39,046 nt of DNA from CAYJBP01 sp964368605 (GCA_964368605.1 CAYJBP010000009.1:1-39046); one strand, 5' to 3'; shown: positions 1 to 9,079, counted from the first letter of the stretch. Program-made: numbers and translations. Notes: generated by a model from the letters alone, not told the origin.

Positions 1-43
1 TGAGTGTTCTTATTAGGATACTCAAATCCTATAAGAACACTCA
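1..43 (-). terminator. Long hairpin downstream of tRNA-Leu
   Basis: Arms at 1-19 and 26-43 pair over 18 bp with a single bulged T, around the 6-nt loop ACTCAA. The hairpin starts 3 nt after the encoded CCA end of the tRNA on the minus strand, so it probably ends that transcript. The U-tract that would prove this lies beyond the window edge. Confidence 0.45.
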
Positions 44-46
44 CAC

Positions 47-133
47 TGGTGCGGCTGACAGGACTTGAACCTGCACAGGGTTGCCCCCAATAGATCCTGA
101 ATCTATCGTGTATGCCAATTTCACCACAGCCGC
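47..133 (-). tRNA. tRNA-Leu (anticodon CAG)
   Basis: On the minus strand the molecule starts GCGGCTG and ends CAGCCGC followed by discriminator A and an encoded CCA (49-47), giving a 7-bp acceptor stem. The anticodon arm is ATAGA-TTCAGGA-TCTAT, which puts CAG at positions 34-36 and reads leucine CUG codons. A long variable arm (TTGGGGGCAACC) and the T arm GGTTCAAGTCC are present, as expected for a class II leucine tRNA. At 87 nt including CCA it looks intact. A promoter and a downstream hairpin flank it. Confidence 0.95.
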
Positions 134-153
134 TTATGTACTTACCGCTATAC

Positions 154-182
154 AGTATATCATAGCCGCTATAAAATTGCAA
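154..182 (-). promoter_or_regulatory. Promoter of tRNA-Leu
   Basis: On the minus strand, TTGCAA (182-177), a 17-bp spacer and TATACT (159-154) preceded by TG form a sigma-A promoter with an extended -10. Transcription would start about 13 nt before the tRNA. Confidence 0.65.
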
Positions 183-314
183 GAATTATCTTCTTGATTT
201 CGTTAAACAAAATGTATAAATAAATAAAAACTTAACTCAGGTGCTAAAAATAATATCATAATTAGTATAGGAGATAAATTTCTAAAAAAACTTCTTTTTC
301 CTTGACCTGTTTTA

Positions 315-323
315 TGTTATAAT
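315..323 (+). promoter_or_regulatory. Extended -10 promoter upstream of smc
   Basis: TGTTATAAT matches the extended -10 consensus TGnTATAAT. No good -35 sits at the proper distance: the nearby TTGACC (302-307) is only 10 bp away. The site is about 50 bp before smc and probably drives the smc-to-rnc run. The rest of 134-372 is AT-rich and shows nothing else. Confidence 0.5.
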
Positions 324-372
324 AAGATGATTATCTTTATTTATATTTAACCGCTTTGATAGGGGAGGGCTT

Positions 373-3300
373 ATGTATTTAAAAAGTATTGAAATGATGG
401 GCTTTAAATCATTTCCTACTAAAACTAAAGCTGTTTTTGAAGATGGTGTTTCTTGCATTGTTGGGCCTAATGGTAGTGGTAAATCTAATATCTCCGATGC
501 CCTACGCTGGGTTTTAGGTGAGCAAAATGCTCGTAATTTACGTGGCGGTAAGCAAGAAGATGTTATCTTTAGTGGCTCAAAAAAACGTAAAGCTCTTGGG
601 ATGGCCGAAGTTACCCTTTTGCTGGATAATAGTGATGGTAGCATCACTTTGCCATTTAGCGAAATTGCAGTAACCCGTCGCACCTTTAGAGGCGGTGGCA
701 GCGAATATTTGCTAAACGGCAGTTCTTGTCGACTTAAAGATATTATTGATTTGTTTGCCGATACCGGAATCGGGGCCGATAGCTTGTCTTTGATTAGCCA
801 AGGCCAGGTAAATGAGCTTATCTCTGCCAAACCAGATGAAAGACGTAGCTTTGTTGAAGAAACGGCAGGCATCGTTAAGTTTCGTAATCGTAAAAAAGAA
901 GCTACTCGCAAGCTAAATGAAACCGAGCAAAATCTACAAAGGGTTGCCGATATCATCTATGAGCTTAACAATCGCTTACCCGCCCTACAAGAGCAGGCGC
1001 GAAAGGCGCAAAACTTTAAAGAATTGCAGGCCGAAGCCGATAATACAGCTATTACCCTGGCCGTTAGGGTTTTAAGTGAGTTTGAGGACAAATTAAAAAA
1101 ACAATTGCAGGCCATGGCCGAATTAGAAGATTTATTTATTGGCGAAGATACTCAAAGGCTAAATATAGCCGCCCAAAGGGCCGAGTGGAAAAATAATGTC
1201 AGCCAATTAGATCAAGAAGTTGCTGCTTTGGCAGCCAAATTTTATGATTTGCAAGGCCAAAAAGAAAAAATTGGTGCCGAAAAAACAGTTTTAGACGGCC
1301 AAATTGCTAACCATAATCAAAATAGACAACGATTAAATGCCGATTTAGCAAACTTTAGTCAAACTAAATCCGAAAAAGAAACTGCAGCTCAGGCTCTTGC
1401 TGCTCATGTTCAGGCAACCACAGCCGAATTAGATTCCTTAAAGCAGGAAATTTTGGCAGGCGAAGGTGATAGCGAAGAATTTAAACAGGCAGTTATTGAT
1501 TTGCAAAACCAATTGCAAAATATCAAGGAGCAGGCCTTTGATTTTGCCAATCAATTGGCCAATCAAAGGAATAAATTAGCCTTTCAACAGCAATTATGGG
1601 AAAAAAATCAGCAGGCCTTGCAGCGTCTTAAGCAACAAAGGGAGGAAATTGCCCAAACTTTAAATAGCGCTGATAATCATATGGCCGAGTTTATGCTCAA
1701 TAAAGAAAATATTAAAAAAGAGGCCGAGCTTGCTCAAAATCAAATTAAGGATCAGCAACAGCATATCAAAGATCAAAATCAAAAGCTGGCTGAATTAGCC
1801 GCCAAGGAAACGGAAACTCGTTATCGTGCCCATTCTTTAAATGTCCGTATAAATATGCTTTTAGATATGCAAAAAAATTATGAAGGATTTTTTCCGGGTG
1901 TAAAGGCGCTTTTGACAGCCAAAGCCAAGGATAGCTCTCTTTTGCCCGGCATTTGTGATGCTGTAGCCAATTTGCTTGAAGTTCCGCCCAAGTTTCAAAT
2001 TGCTATAGAACATTATTTGGGGGCGTCTTTGCAAAATATTATCGCCCTTAGCGAAAAAGAGGCTCGGCAAGCAATTAGCTATCTTAAAAAACATGAGCTG
2101 GGGCGCGCCACCTTTTTGCCGCTTGATACAATTAGGCCACGTCGCAAGGGTGATATTAAAACGGTTGCTGCCATTCCCGGCGTTTTTGGCTTGGCCTCGG
2201 AATTAATTACTTGCCCTTCTAATATGCAGGTAGCGAATGACTTTTTGCTCAATCAAGTGCTTTTGGTTGAAGATATGGATACCGCAGCCAAGGCAGCCAA
2301 AATTTTAGATTATCGCCTGCATATCGTTACTTTGGATGGCGATATGATTAATCCCGGCGGCAGCTTGGCCGGTGGTTCTAAGGCCAAAAAGAATAATGAT
2401 ATTCTTGGCAAGAAATTGCAGCTAAAAAAGGCCGAGGCCGAATATAAATTGCTGCATCAGCAATTAGAACAGGAAGTTGATAATTTAAATCGCCTGCGCA
2501 GTGATGTTCAGGAGCAAAATATTATTATAGAAGAAATGGAAAATCAAATCAAGCATTTTAGCCATCAGCAGCTGGAAATTGATAATGAAATTAAAACTAT
2601 CCAGCAGCAAGTAGCGGCCTTAAAACGTCAGGATAATAGCTGGCTGCAAGACATGAATTCCCTAGAAGATGAATTGATTTTGATTGAAGAAGAGCAAAAT
2701 GATATTAAAAACTTGATGCTAGGTGCCGAAGATAAAGAGGCTGAATTTACCGCTAAAGCTGCGGATATAGCCGAAAAATTGAATGTAAGCCAAGCCAAAT
2801 TGGAACAAGATAGGGAAGGGGCAACCAGTCAAAAAGTAAAAATGGCTGCTCAAGAACAAAAATTAATTGGTCAGCAAAAATCTTTGGCTTTGATTGAGCA
2901 AGAAATTGAAGATATACGCTGGGAGCAGGAAAATAAAGATGCCGATTTAAGATTAACCGAACAGCAATTAGCCATGCAAAGTGATTTATTTGCTAAAAAA
3001 GAGGCGGATTTAATAGCAATAACAGAAGAAATTATTCATATAGAAGCAGATTTGAACACTAAACGTCATGGTTTAGCGGCCGAAACAACAAATTTGGGCG
3101 AGCTGGAGAAAAAAGAGCAAGATTTGACAGCGTCTTGTCGTATCAAGCAGGAAAAATTGCATCAGATGGAATTGTACAAAACCCGGATGGAGGCCGATTG
3201 TGATAATGAGCGCCAAAAATTAGCCGAGCAATTTGCTTTAAGCCTTGACGAGGCCTTGCAAACTACTTTGCTCGAAGGTTCTCGATCGGCATTGCAAACA

Positions 3301-3939
3301 CGTTTAAGCCAGCTTAAAAGGCAGATTAACGGCTTGGGTAATATTAATCTAGATGCCATTGAGGAATTTGCCGAAGTTAGTGAGCGCCATCAATTTTTAA
3401 ACACACAAAGAGAAGATTTGCTAAAAGCACGCAAGCAATTAGATCAGGTAATTGCCGAAATGGATGAAATAATGAGTAGCCGCTTTAGCAGCACCTTTGC
3501 AGAATTAAGCCGGGCTTTTGATTTTGCCTTTAATCGCTTATTCGGAGGCGGCCAGGCTGCTTTAGTAATGACCGAGCCTGAAAATTTACTAAGCACCGGG
3601 GTTGATCTGGCAATTAGTTTGCCAGGCAAAAAAATCAGTAATTATAATTTACTTTCCGGCGGCGAAAAAGCTTTAATCGGCATGGCCTTGATGTTTGCTG
3701 CCTTAACGGTTAAGCCATCACCATTTTGTGTAATGGACGAGGTTGATGCCGCTTTAGACGAGGCAAATATTGATCGCTTTACCGTATACTTAAGAGAGTT
3801 AGCTGCTAAAAGCCAATTTGTTATGATATCGCATCGGCAAGGTACCATGGAGGCCGCCGATAATTTATGGGGTGTTACCATGGAAGAGGATGGGGTTTCT
3901 AAGTTGATTTCCGTGCGTTTACAGGGCAAAGTTAGTTGA
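373..3939 (+). CDS. smc: Chromosome segregation/condensation ATPase SMC
   Basis: SMC forms a V-shaped ATPase dimer that, with ScpA and ScpB, loads on DNA and compacts the chromosome. The 1188-aa length is the usual full length. The N-terminal head carries the Walker A motif GPNGSGKS at residues 31-38. Long Gln/Glu/Lys-rich coiled coils (about 165-500 and 675-1000) flank a globular hinge at about 503-672 with its Gly-rich motif (NPGGSLAGGS). The C-terminal head has the signature LLSGGEKA near residue 1093 and Walker B (VMDEVDAALDEAN) near 1120, so both halves of the ATPase are intact. The start is set by AGGGGAGGG at 361-369. It is the first gene of the run, 25 nt ahead of ftsY. In most Bacillota smc follows rnc, but here rnc comes last. 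Confidence 0.98.
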   Translation: MYLKSIEMMGFKSFPTKTKAVFEDGVSCIVGPNGSGKSNISDALRWVLGEQNARNLRGGKQEDVIFSGSKKRKALGMAEVTLLLDNSDGSITLPFSEIAVTRRTFRGGGSEYLLNGSSCRLKDIIDLFADTGIGADSLSLISQGQVNELISAKPDERRSFVEETAGIVKFRNRKKEATRKLNETEQNLQRVADIIYELNNRLPALQEQARKAQNFKELQAEADNTAITLAVRVLSEFEDKLKKQLQAMAELEDLFIGEDTQRLNIAAQRAEWKNNVSQLDQEVAALAAKFYDLQGQKEKIGAEKTVLDGQIANHNQNRQRLNADLANFSQTKSEKETAAQALAAHVQATTAELDSLKQEILAGEGDSEEFKQAVIDLQNQLQNIKEQAFDFANQLANQRNKLAFQQQLWEKNQQALQRLKQQREEIAQTLNSADNHMAEFMLNKENIKKEAELAQNQIKDQQQHIKDQNQKLAELAAKETETRYRAHSLNVRINMLLDMQKNYEGFFPGVKALLTAKAKDSSLLPGICDAVANLLEVPPKFQIAIEHYLGASLQNIIALSEKEARQAISYLKKHELGRATFLPLDTIRPRRKGDIKTVAAIPGVFGLASELITCPSNMQVANDFLLNQVLLVEDMDTAAKAAKILDYRLHIVTLDGDMINPGGSLAGGSKAKKNNDILGKKLQLKKAEAEYKLLHQQLEQEVDNLNRLRSDVQEQNIIIEEMENQIKHFSHQQLEIDNEIKTIQQQVAALKRQDNSWLQDMNSLEDELILIEEEQNDIKNLMLGAEDKEAEFTAKAADIAEKLNVSQAKLEQDREGATSQKVKMAAQEQKLIGQQKSLALIEQEIEDIRWEQENKDADLRLTEQQLAMQSDLFAKKEADLIAITEEIIHIEADLNTKRHGLAAETTNLGELEKKEQDLTASCRIKQEKLHQMELYKTRMEADCDNERQKLAEQFALSLDEALQTTLLEGSRSALQTRLSQLKRQINGLGNINLDAIEEFAEVSERHQFLNTQREDLLKARKQLDQVIAEMDEIMSSRFSSTFAELSRAFDFAFNRLFGGGQAALVMTEPENLLSTGVDLAISLPGKKISNYNLLSGGEKALIGMALMFAALTVKPSPFCVMDEVDAALDEANIDRFTVYLRELAAKSQFVMISHRQGTMEAADNLWGVTMEEDGVSKLISVRLQGKVS

Positions 3940-3964
3940 TATTTCAAAATAAAGGAGTAAAAAA

Positions 3965-4891
3965 ATGGGTTTATTTTCCAGATTAAAAGAAGGATTACAA
4001 AAGACCAGGGATAATTTTTTAGGATCAATTGGCGGCATTTTTAAAGGCCGTGTTGATGAGGAGTTTTATGAGGAATTGGAAGAAGCTTTAATCATGGCCG
4101 ATATTGGTGTGCAAACCGCCTGTGAACTGGCCGAAAGATTACGCAAAGTAGCCAAAGAAGAAAAAATCAAAGAGCGCCAAGATTTATGGCAAGTTATGCA
4201 AAGAGAAATGACCGATATGCTCTTAGGTGCAGGTAGCGGCATTATTGAATTGGCCGAAGATCGTTTAAATATCATTATCTTAACCGGGGTTAATGGTGCC
4301 GGTAAAACAACTACTATCGGCAAGCTAACCTCGCTTTATAGCAAGCAGGGCAAAAAAGTTTTGTTGGCCGCAGCCGATACCTTTAGGGCAGCCGCTGCCG
4401 ACCAATTAGCAATTTGGGCAGAGCGTTCGCAGGTTGGGCTAATTCGTCAAGGCGAGGGTGCCGACCCCGCTGCGGTTGTATTTGATGCTATAGCTGCAGC
4501 TAAGTCTAGGCAAGCCGATATTTTAATTATCGATACAGCCGGTCGATTACAAAATAAAAAGAATTTAATGGAAGAATTGGCCAAAATTGGACGCATCATC
4601 AATAAAGAAGCCGAGAATGCCAAAGTGCAAAGCTTTTTAGTTTTGGATGCCGGTACCGGCCAGAATGCTATTTCCCAGGCACAACTTTTTGGCGAGGCAG
4701 TTCACTTAGATGGCTTAATCCTAACCAAGCTGGATGGAACTGCTAAAGGCGGCGTGGTAGTGGGGATTAGCTATGAAAGTAATTTGCCTTTAAAGATGAT
4801 TGGGGTAGGGGAAGGCATTGAAGATTTACGGCCTTTTGATGCTGCCGATTTTGTTAAAGCCTTATTTAATAGCGGGGAGGGTGCAGAATGA
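3965..4891 (+). CDS. ftsY: Signal recognition particle receptor FtsY
   Basis: FtsY is the membrane-associated GTPase that receives SRP-ribosome complexes and hands nascent membrane proteins to SecYEG. At 308 aa it is the short Gram-positive form without the long acidic A domain. A helical N domain (about 1-90) precedes the G domain, with GVNGAGKTTT at 108-117, DTFRAAAADQ near 138-147, DTAGR at 190-194 and TKLDGTAKGG at 254-263. All SRP-GTPase motifs are present. A clear AAAGGAG lies upstream of the ATG. The end overlaps the next gene by ATGA, implying translational coupling. Confidence 0.97.
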   Translation: MGLFSRLKEGLQKTRDNFLGSIGGIFKGRVDEEFYEELEEALIMADIGVQTACELAERLRKVAKEEKIKERQDLWQVMQREMTDMLLGAGSGIIELAEDRLNIIILTGVNGAGKTTTIGKLTSLYSKQGKKVLLAAADTFRAAAADQLAIWAERSQVGLIRQGEGADPAAVVFDAIAAAKSRQADILIIDTAGRLQNKKNLMEELAKIGRIINKEAENAKVQSFLVLDAGTGQNAISQAQLFGEAVHLDGLILTKLDGTAKGGVVVGISYESNLPLKMIGVGEGIEDLRPFDAADFVKALFNSGEGAE

Positions 4892-5670
4892 AACCTTTAG
4901 CAATAATTTGCGGCACAGGCTTAGAGGATTTTCCTTTATTAACTCAGGCCTCTGAACAGGTAATTAACACCCCTTATGGTGATGCCAGCGTTTATACAAC
5001 CGAATATAATGGGCGACCTTTGATTTTTTTGCCGCGCCATCAAAAAGGGCATAGTTTACCACCTCATTTAATTAATTATCAAGCAAATATTTATGCTTTG
5101 GCTAAGCTAAAGGCGCAAGAAGTTTTATCTTTTTGTTGTGTTGGCAGCCTGCGCGAGGATTGGCCACCCGGCAGCCTGGCCTTATGTGATCAATTTATCG
5201 ACTTTACTTGGGGGCGTGCCGGTACATTTTGTGGCGAAGGCCTGGTAGACCATGTTGATATGACTAATCCTTATTGTCTTAACTTGCAAGAAAAGCTTAA
5301 GAAAGCTGCCCAAAATGCCGGCCTAAAACTACATGAAAAAGCAACATATATTTGTACCCAAGGGCCACGCTTAGAAACTGCCGCCGAAATTAAAGCCTTT
5401 AGGATTTTAGGGGCAGACATTGTGGGTATGACTGCTGTTCCGGAAGCATCACTTGCTATCGAAGCAGGGCTTTGTTATAATTCGGTGGCGATGATTGTTA
5501 ACTTGGCAGCCGGCATGGCGGCCGAGGTATCTATGGATGAAATTTATCGCTTGCTTAAATTGCAGCAAAATGATATGCAAAAATTATTAAGCTCTTTTAT
5601 CGATTTAGCCGATTATCAGCTTAGTTGTGCTTGTGCTGATCATAAGTTGAAGGGTTTAAATATCAAATAA
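4888..5670 (+). CDS. MTAP/PNP-family phosphorylase, probably S-methyl-5'-thioinosine phosphorylase
   Basis: This 260-aa protein belongs to the trimeric purine nucleoside/methylthioadenosine phosphorylase family, which splits a purine nucleoside with phosphate. Visible motifs are the N-terminal GTGLEDF (9-15), PRHQKGHSLPPH (49-60), VGSLRE (85-90), TQGPRLET (157-164) and GADIVGMTAVPEA (175-187). In human MTAP the base-selecting loop reads TDYD, with Asp recognising 6-amino purines. Here the loop is IVNLAAG with Asn at residue 205, the type seen in 6-oxopurine enzymes such as the Pseudomonas methylthioinosine phosphorylase (from memory). The next gene is an MTA/SAH deaminase, which would supply methylthioinosine. 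The start overlaps the ftsY stop and has GGGGAGGG before it. Plain inosine/guanosine phosphorylase activity remains possible. Confidence 0.8.
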   Translation: MKPLAIICGTGLEDFPLLTQASEQVINTPYGDASVYTTEYNGRPLIFLPRHQKGHSLPPHLINYQANIYALAKLKAQEVLSFCCVGSLREDWPPGSLALCDQFIDFTWGRAGTFCGEGLVDHVDMTNPYCLNLQEKLKKAAQNAGLKLHEKATYICTQGPRLETAAEIKAFRILGADIVGMTAVPEASLAIEAGLCYNSVAMIVNLAAGMAAEVSMDEIYRLLKLQQNDMQKLLSSFIDLADYQLSCACADHKLKGLNIK

Positions 5671-5689
5671 TTAATTTTGAGGAGCAAAA

Positions 5690-7006
5690 ATGAATATTTT
5701 AATAGAAAATGCCAGCATAGTTACAATGAATAGTACGGATGATCCAATAATCAAAGGCAATATTGTAATTAGTGATGGGCAAATTGCGGCAATTGGCTCG
5801 CAGCTAAAAGGGCAACCTATTTATCAAAAAATGATTTTTGATAAGATAATAGATGGCAGCAATAAAGCTGTTTTGCCCGGTTTAATAAATAGTCATACCC
5901 ATGCGGCTATGAGTTTGTTCAGAGGTTTTGGCGATGATATGGCTTTGATGGATTGGCTATTTAAGCGAATTTTTCCGGTTGAGGATAAGCTACAAGCAGC
6001 CGATGTTTTAGCCGGCAGCCGTTTGGCAATTCTGGAAATGCTTAAAAGCGGCACTACTTGCTTTGCCGATATGTACTTTTTTTGCGAACAGTTAGCGCAA
6101 GCGGTTGAGGAGGCCGGCATTCGTGCTGTGATTAGCCGGGGCATCAACTCTTTTGCCGATGATGGTGGTAAACAAAAATTGGCCGAGGCTTTAGCCTTTG
6201 CTCAAAATTATCAAAATTCAGCAAATGGCCTGATAACTACTATGATTGCCCCTCATGCCCCTTATACATGCAATAAAGAATATTTGGCCGATATTGCGGC
6301 TTGTGCTCGTCAGCATCAAATTCCGCTTCATATTCACTTGGCCGAAACCGAGGACGAAAACAGGCAGATTTTAGAACGGGATAATTGCCGCCCAACTGCC
6401 CTATTGCATGCTGTTGATTTTTTCAAGGATAATCATGTTTTGGCGGCTCATTGTGTATATTTAAATGAAGAAGAATTGGTATATCTTAAAAATTATAATT
6501 TCCATATTGCCCATAACCCAATTAGCAATATGAAATTAGCTAGCGGGCTTGCGCCAATTAGCCAAGCATTTAAGCAGGGCTTAAATATTGGTTTGGGTAC
6601 TGATAGCGCTTGCAGCAATAATAATTTAGATATGTTTGAAGAAATTAAGCTGGCGGCAATTATGGCCAAACTGCGCGAAAAAGAGGCTACTGCTTTACCG
6701 GCTTATCAAGCCTTGCAGATGGCCACTGTTAATGGTGCCAAGGCTTTAGCTTTAAATAAATGTGGTTATTTAGCTACAGGTATGAAAGCCGACCTTATCT
6801 TAATTGATTTAGATAAGCCGCATTTTTATCCGCGTCATGATTTAATTCCGCATTTAGTTTATGCAGCCAGTGGCCACGATGTGGATACGGTGATTATTAA
6901 TGGTCAAATCATTATGGAAAATCGGCAAATGCTTACATTAGATGAAGAAAAGATTTGCTATGAAGCCGAAAAAGTAGCCCAAGATTTATGCTATCACAGA
7001 AATTAA
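5690..7006 (+). CDS. mtaD: 5'-methylthioadenosine/S-adenosylhomocysteine deaminase
   Basis: This metal-dependent amidohydrolase would convert methylthioadenosine (MTA) to methylthioinosine, and S-adenosylhomocysteine to S-inosylhomocysteine, releasing ammonia. The 438-aa protein has the family pattern: metal ligands H69 and H71 in NSHTH, APHAPYTC, IHLAETEDE (substrate-binding His and Glu), AAHCVYL, and the C-terminal metal Asp in GLGTDSACSNNNLD. A small composite beta domain made of both ends frames the barrel. GAGGAGC lies 5 nt before the ATG, 19 nt after the phosphorylase gene. Related family members deaminate guanine or chlorinated triazines, but the neighbouring MTAP-family gene favours MTA/SAH. 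Confidence 0.88.
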   Translation: MNILIENASIVTMNSTDDPIIKGNIVISDGQIAAIGSQLKGQPIYQKMIFDKIIDGSNKAVLPGLINSHTHAAMSLFRGFGDDMALMDWLFKRIFPVEDKLQAADVLAGSRLAILEMLKSGTTCFADMYFFCEQLAQAVEEAGIRAVISRGINSFADDGGKQKLAEALAFAQNYQNSANGLITTMIAPHAPYTCNKEYLADIAACARQHQIPLHIHLAETEDENRQILERDNCRPTALLHAVDFFKDNHVLAAHCVYLNEEELVYLKNYNFHIAHNPISNMKLASGLAPISQAFKQGLNIGLGTDSACSNNNLDMFEEIKLAAIMAKLREKEATALPAYQALQMATVNGAKALALNKCGYLATGMKADLILIDLDKPHFYPRHDLIPHLVYAASGHDVDTVIINGQIIMENRQMLTLDEEKICYEAEKVAQDLCYHRN

Positions 7007-7016
7007 GGAGAATTTT

Positions 7017-7985
7017 ATGCGCATTGCAATTGATATTATGGGTGGCGATAATGCCCCGGCCGAAATTATCGACGGAGCGGTAAATATTGCCCGTAAATAT
7101 CCCGATTATCAGCTGATTTTGGTTGGCAAGAAGGAGGTATTACCTGCCAATTTGCCCCCAAACTGCCTATTTCATGAAGCAACCGAGGTTATGGCTATGG
7201 ATGAAAGCGTGGAGAATTTACGTCATAAACCAAATTGCTCGATTTGGCAAGCTACCTTGCTGGTTAAAGAGAATAAAGCCGATGCGATAATTTCGGCCGG
7301 CTCCACAGCAGCCCAAATGGCAGCAGCTATCTTATTATTAGGGCGCATTAAAGGAATTAGCCGCCCTGCTATTTGCAGTGTAATTCCGGGTATACATGCC
7401 GATCGTTTAGTTTTGGATATTGGCGCTAATGCCGATTGTACAGCGCAAATGCTTTATCAATTTGCCGCCATGGGGCATAGCTATGCCCAAATTATCTGGC
7501 AAAAGGAGCATCCTCGAATTGCTCTTTTGGCCAATGGAACCGAGGATCATAAAGGCAATCAATTAACTAAAGAAGCTCATGAATTATTAACTAATTCTAA
7601 CTTTAACTTCATCGGTAATCAAGAAGGCCGCGACTTATTTAAGGGCGATTTTGATGTATTGGTGGCCGATGGTTTTTCCTGCAATATTGCTATTAAAGCA
7701 GCAGAAGGAGCGGTAGCTGCCATTATGCACTTTTTAAAAGAGGAGCTAACATCTAGTTTTAGTCGCAAAATCGGTGCCGCTATCATTAAGCCGGGTTTGC
7801 TCAAAATTAAGAATAAGCTTAATTATCAGCAAGTAGGCGGCGCACCGCTTTTGGGTGTAAACGGACTTAGTATTGTTTGTCATGGCAGCTCTAAAGCCAT
7901 GGCCATCGAAAATGCCTGTATCTTGGCTGCCCAATGTATCGAGCGGGATTTTGTTCAAAGCTTAGCTAAAACTTTTAAGAATTAG
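7017..7985 (+). CDS. plsX: Phosphate acyltransferase PlsX
   Basis: PlsX makes acyl-phosphate from acyl-ACP, the acyl donor used by PlsY in the first step of Gram-positive phospholipid synthesis. The N-terminal signature AIDIMGGDNAP and the internal blocks SAGSTAAQMA, DIGANADCTAQ and GNQEGRDLFKGDFDVLVADGFS (about residues 200-220) are typical. The 322-aa length is normal. The ribosome binding site AAGGAG overlaps the stop codon of mtaD, so the two are likely co-translated. It lies 70 bp ahead of the acyl carrier protein gene, its substrate partner. Confidence 0.97.
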   Translation: MRIAIDIMGGDNAPAEIIDGAVNIARKYPDYQLILVGKKEVLPANLPPNCLFHEATEVMAMDESVENLRHKPNCSIWQATLLVKENKADAIISAGSTAAQMAAAILLLGRIKGISRPAICSVIPGIHADRLVLDIGANADCTAQMLYQFAAMGHSYAQIIWQKEHPRIALLANGTEDHKGNQLTKEAHELLTNSNFNFIGNQEGRDLFKGDFDVLVADGFSCNIAIKAAEGAVAAIMHFLKEELTSSFSRKIGAAIIKPGLLKIKNKLNYQQVGGAPLLGVNGLSIVCHGSSKAMAIENACILAAQCIERDFVQSLAKTFKN

Positions 7986-8055
7986 CTATTTTTAGCGCAA
8001 ATCTGCATATATATGGTATACAAATAAAGTATAGTCTATAATAAGGAGAGGTATA

Positions 8056-8292
8056 ATGATACAAGAAGAAGATCGAATACGTGAAATTTTGGCCGAAAAG
8101 CTAGAGATTAAAGAAGAAGAATTAGCCGATGATTTGCATTTAGATAATTTGTTTTTAGATTCTTTGGATATTTTGGAATTGGTAGTGGCGATTGAAAAGG
8201 AATTTGATATTAGCCTTGATGATGAGCGCTTTATGGCCTGCGAAACAGTGCATGAAGTAGCCGAATTGATTAATACTGCCTTAAAGGAATGA
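8056..8292 (+). CDS. acpP: Acyl carrier protein
   Basis: A 78-aa acidic four-helix carrier that holds growing acyl chains on a phosphopantetheine arm. The attachment serine is S36 in LFLDSLDILELV, a slightly divergent form of the common GADSLDTVEL motif. AAGGAG precedes the ATG. It sits between plsX and rnc, as acpP does in many Bacillota, although fabD and fabG, often found between plsX and acpP, are absent here. A TATAAT at 8037-8042 lies too close to the ribosome binding site to be a convincing promoter. Confidence 0.93.
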   Translation: MIQEEDRIREILAEKLEIKEEELADDLHLDNLFLDSLDILELVVAIEKEFDISLDDERFMACETVHEVAELINTALKE

Positions 8293-8305
8293 TAAGGAGA
8301 TTGCT

Positions 8306-9040
8306 GTGATTGTAGTTAAACCCGAAATTGATCAAAAAATTGCCGGCTTTGGCCAAAAAATTAATTTTCCACCGGATAAGATCGACTTATTAATGCAAGC
8401 ATTTACTCATCCTACTTTTTTTGAGGGTAATAAGCCGACTATACCTTTGGATAATCAGCGTTTGGAGTTTTTAGGCGATGCGGTTTTAGATATGGTTGCC
8501 GGTGCATACTTATACAATGCTTTTCCCGAGTTGCGTGAAGGGGATTTGAGTAAAATGCGGGCAGCAGTTGTTTGCGAGCAGTTTTTGGCCAAGGAAGCCG
8601 AAAAATTAAAAATTGGTTCTTTATTACGCTTAGGTAAGGGTGCTGAGGTTAGTGGCGATCGTAGCCGTCCTTCGGTTTTAGCCGATGCTTTTGAAGCTTT
8701 GGTTGGCGCTATGTACCAGGCGGTTAACTTTGAGTTTGCTCGTGATTTTATTATTAACTGCTTTGGCGAACAAATGGATAAATTAACTAAGGACGATTTT
8801 GAAGATAAAAAGAGCATGCTGCAAGAATTAGTGCAAAAAGAGGCTGGCTTTGGAGTTAGTTATCGCCTGCTTAAAACCTCTGGCTTAAGCCATGCATTAT
8901 TATTCGAAAGTGCTGCATACTGCCGTTTTCAGATATTGGGTAGGGGCGAGGGTAATAGCAAAAAGGAAAGCGAACAGGCCGCTGCTGCCGATGCTTTGCG
9001 CAATAAAGATCTTTGGCTAGCCAAAATTATTAAGAAATAA
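8306..9040 (+). CDS. rnc: Ribonuclease III
   Basis: RNase III cuts double-stranded RNA in rRNA precursors and regulatory RNAs. The 244-aa protein has the catalytic signature NQRLEFLGDAVLD (E54, D58) and the second acidic cluster ADAFEALVGAMY (D127, E130), followed by a C-terminal double-stranded-RNA-binding domain from about residue 167 (KSMLQELVQKEAG to the Ala-rich last helix). The start is a GTG at 8306, 6 nt after AAGGAG. No ATG fits. It closes the run that begins with smc and is followed by a hairpin. Confidence 0.96.
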   Translation: MIVVKPEIDQKIAGFGQKINFPPDKIDLLMQAFTHPTFFEGNKPTIPLDNQRLEFLGDAVLDMVAGAYLYNAFPELREGDLSKMRAAVVCEQFLAKEAEKLKIGSLLRLGKGAEVSGDRSRPSVLADAFEALVGAMYQAVNFEFARDFIINCFGEQMDKLTKDDFEDKKSMLQELVQKEAGFGVSYRLLKTSGLSHALLFESAAYCRFQILGRGEGNSKKESEQAAAADALRNKDLWLAKIIKK

Positions 9041-9043
9041 GCT

Positions 9044-9079
9044 GTTTCTTTTCTTTTGAGGATAGAAAAGAAACCTTTT
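9044..9079 (+). terminator. Hairpin after rnc
   Basis: GTTTCTTTTCT (9044-9054) pairs with AGAAAAGAAAC (9064-9074) around a 9-nt loop, then CTTTT. It lies 3 nt after the rnc stop. The stem is AT-rich and the T-run short, so termination may be partial. Confidence 0.5.

Noticed and set aside
302..323. TTGACC and TATAAT before smc as a classic -35/-10 pair
   Set aside because: Only 10 bp separate them. The promoter call rests on the extended -10 alone.
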